A stretch of DNA of 7,189 nucleotides from Akkermansiaceae bacterium. GTDB taxonomy: Bacteria > Verrucomicrobiota > Verrucomicrobiia > Verrucomicrobiales > Akkermansiaceae. The notes under the pieces are model-generated. The model had not been told where the DNA came from. It made no database searches and saw nothing but the letters and a program-made list of their open reading frames with translations. Below, piece after piece: positions 5,946-7,189 of this stretch (the first letter of the stretch is position 1; each line of letters starts with the position of its first letter). The position numbers were made by a program, and so were the translations under genes. The stretch is from NCBI GenBank assembly GCA_011524615.1, contig WTJZ01000138.1:1-7189 (forward strand), in the 5' to 3' direction.

Positions 5946-6818
5946 ATGCCAAATCAATACACAGGAACCGGAAATCCGTACACTCGCAAGGAAATGAATG
6001 AGCGCCTTCGTGACACCATCTCTAAGGGAGAGCCAATTATCGTGGCAGGTGCAGGAACAGGTATCTCAGCTAAGTTCATCGAAGAAGGTGGTGCTGATAT
6101 GATCATCATCTACGCATCAGGTCGTTTCAGAATGATGGGTCACGGATCTATCGCTGGTATGATGGGTTATGGTGATGCGAACTCTATCGCGATGGAGATC
6201 GGTGAATACGAAGTACTTCCAGTAGTGAACGAGATTCCTGTAATCTGTGGGGTACATGCCTCTGACCCACGTCGTCGTATGTGGCACTGGCTGAAGCAAG
6301 TGAAGGATATGGGCTTCTCAGGGATTAATAACTTCCCAACGCACTCGATCATCGATGGCTCATTCCGTACGTCTCTCGAAGAGACTGGCATGGGGATGCA
6401 AAAGGAGATCGACTGTGTCGAACTCGCAACGTCTAAGATGGATCTCTTCTCGATCGTCTACGTAGGATCTCCCGAGGAGGCTAAGAAGATGACGCAAGCA
6501 GGTGCTGACGTAGTAATCGCACACGTGGGATGTACGATCGGTGGATCGATCGGTGTGAGTGATGCTGCTGTTGGTCTTGAGCAAGCGGCTAAGTTTACGC
6601 AAGAGATCTGTGAGGCGACTCACTCTGTCAATAAGGATACACTCGTCCTCTCACATGGTGGCCCAATCGCAATGCCGGAAGACGCGGCGTACATCAATGA
6701 GCACACAGATACAGTTGGATTCGTGGGTGCATCTTCTATCGAGCGCTTAGCTGTTGAGTCTTCGATCCGAGATCTCACTGCTGAGTTCAAATCTATCCCA
6801 GTGAAGCGTGTTAAATAA
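5946..6818 (+). CDS. TIM-barrel protein of the phosphoenolpyruvate hydrolase-like family (Tm-1 C-terminal half)
   Basis: This 290-residue protein matches the PEP_hydrolase-like TIM-barrel family along its length. Visible family motifs are GAGTGISAKFIEEGGAD (35-51), ASGRFRMMGHGS (57-68), PVICGVHASDPRR (98-110), GFSGINNFPT followed by SIIDG (123-138), HVGCTIGGSIG (193-203), SHGGPI (236-241) and GFVGASSIERL (258-268). The Gly-rich loops at strand ends, including the late GFVGASSIERL loop, fit a phosphate-binding TIM barrel related to the PEP mutase / isocitrate lyase superfamily. The family name reflects similarity; I know of no proven reaction for this group. There is no signal peptide, so it should be cytoplasmic. 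The same domain forms the C-terminal half of tomato Tm-1, whose N-terminal half is UPF0261, encoded by the next gene 25 bases downstream. The ATG at 5946 has no Shine-Dalgarno site but agrees with the usual family length. An AraC-type regulator is divergent. Confidence 0.93.
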   Translation: MPNQYTGTGNPYTRKEMNERLRDTISKGEPIIVAGAGTGISAKFIEEGGADMIIIYASGRFRMMGHGSIAGMMGYGDANSIAMEIGEYEVLPVVNEIPVICGVHASDPRRRMWHWLKQVKDMGFSGINNFPTHSIIDGSFRTSLEETGMGMQKEIDCVELATSKMDLFSIVYVGSPEEAKKMTQAGADVVIAHVGCTIGGSIGVSDAAVGLEQAAKFTQEICEATHSVNKDTLVLSHGGPIAMPEDAAYINEHTDTVGFVGASSIERLAVESSIRDLTAEFKSIPVKRVK

Positions 6819-6843
6819 TTTATTCAAAGGGAAGCCGGGCGAA

Positions 6844-7189
6844 GTGAGTGGCAAAGACTCAAAGCGCATTGCGGTTCTTGGGACACTAGACTCCAAGGGA
6901 GAAGAGCATGCCTATGTGGCGAGTGTGATCTCTTCTCTTGGCCATGAACCGGTATTGATCGATGTCGGTTCTTATGCAGACCCGACCGTAGAGCCTCAGT
7001 ATACACGCTTTGATGTCGCGGCCGCCGCGGGCAAGGACCTGACCGCACTCTATGCGAAGCAAGACCGTGGTGAATGTGTCGTCGCCATCTCTGAGGCGGT
7101 ACCGATCTTCGTCAAACAACTCCAAGAGGAAGGGAAGATCGACGGGATCATCTCGCTCGGTGGTGGCGGTGGTACTGCGATCGGATGTG
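6844..7189 (+). CDS. UPF0261 / Tm-1-like ATP-binding protein, 5' part, cut by the right window edge
   Basis: From a GTG at 6844 the frame stays open to the window end, giving 115 residues of a protein that usually has about 400. The start RIAVLGTLDSKGEEHAYVAS (8-27) is the UPF0261 signature, and VLIDVGSYADP (37-47), the DRGE region (74-77) and the Gly-rich loop ISLGGGGGTAIG (103-114) follow in the family order. In tomato Tm-1 this domain binds ATP and contacts the tobamovirus replication protein; bacterial members have no settled function that I know of. GGAAG (6830-6834) lies 9 bases before the GTG and supports this start; no ATG is available in frame nearby. The gap to the TIM-barrel gene is 25 bases, with no terminator, so the two form an operon and their products probably work as a complex or in consecutive steps. 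Confidence 0.92.
   Translation, partial: MSGKDSKRIAVLGTLDSKGEEHAYVASVISSLGHEPVLIDVGSYADPTVEPQYTRFDVAAAAGKDLTALYAKQDRGECVVAISEAVPIFVKQLQEEGKIDGIISLGGGGGTAIGC

Noticed and set aside
7018..7173. GC-rich and GGT-repeat stretches near the right edge as a repeat element
   Set aside because: They encode the Ala-rich segment and the conserved Gly-rich loop of the UPF0261 domain.

Overview
The window looks like the chromosome of a Gram-negative, probably verrucomicrobial bacterium (Opitutae-like). This is inferred from a small secreted protein with a C-terminal VPEPSS / hydrophobic / RRAR sorting tail (PEP-CTERM), a membrane FHA protein next to dnaG, mid-range base composition, and strong Shine-Dalgarno sites at only some starts. 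A phylogeny of DnaG would settle the placement.

Left part (1-3310). A minus-strand gene enters from the left edge; only its first 16 codons are present, and they resemble the start of quinolinate phosphoribosyltransferase (NadC). Facing away from it is a plus-strand run of three genes: an RluE-type 23S rRNA pseudouridine synthase, a full-length DnaG primase with intact zinc site and Toprim residues, and a 225-residue FHA-domain protein with one C-terminal membrane segment. The run ends at a strong bidirectional hairpin terminator (3317-3373).

Middle part (3381-5821, minus strand). In transcription order these are an AraC-family regulator with an N-terminal cupin-like sensor domain, a YqjF/DUF2071 protein, and a PEP-CTERM secreted protein, separated by gaps of only 33-35 bases. 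A perfect 12-bp inverted repeat lies between the regulator and the DUF2071 gene and covers the likely DUF2071 start codon. A promoter-like pair just before the PEP-CTERM gene would give an almost leaderless mRNA.

Right part (5946-7189, plus strand). Divergent from the regulator across an A+T-rich 124-base region is a two-gene operon: a TIM-barrel protein of the 'phosphoenolpyruvate hydrolase-like' family, then, 25 bases later, a UPF0261 / Tm-1-like ATP-binding protein cut by the window edge. These are the two halves of the single tomato protein Tm-1, which blocks tobamovirus replication; the bacterial pair's biochemical function is not established to my knowledge. The divergent AraC-type gene is the natural candidate for its regulator. 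This pair is the most interesting content of the window.
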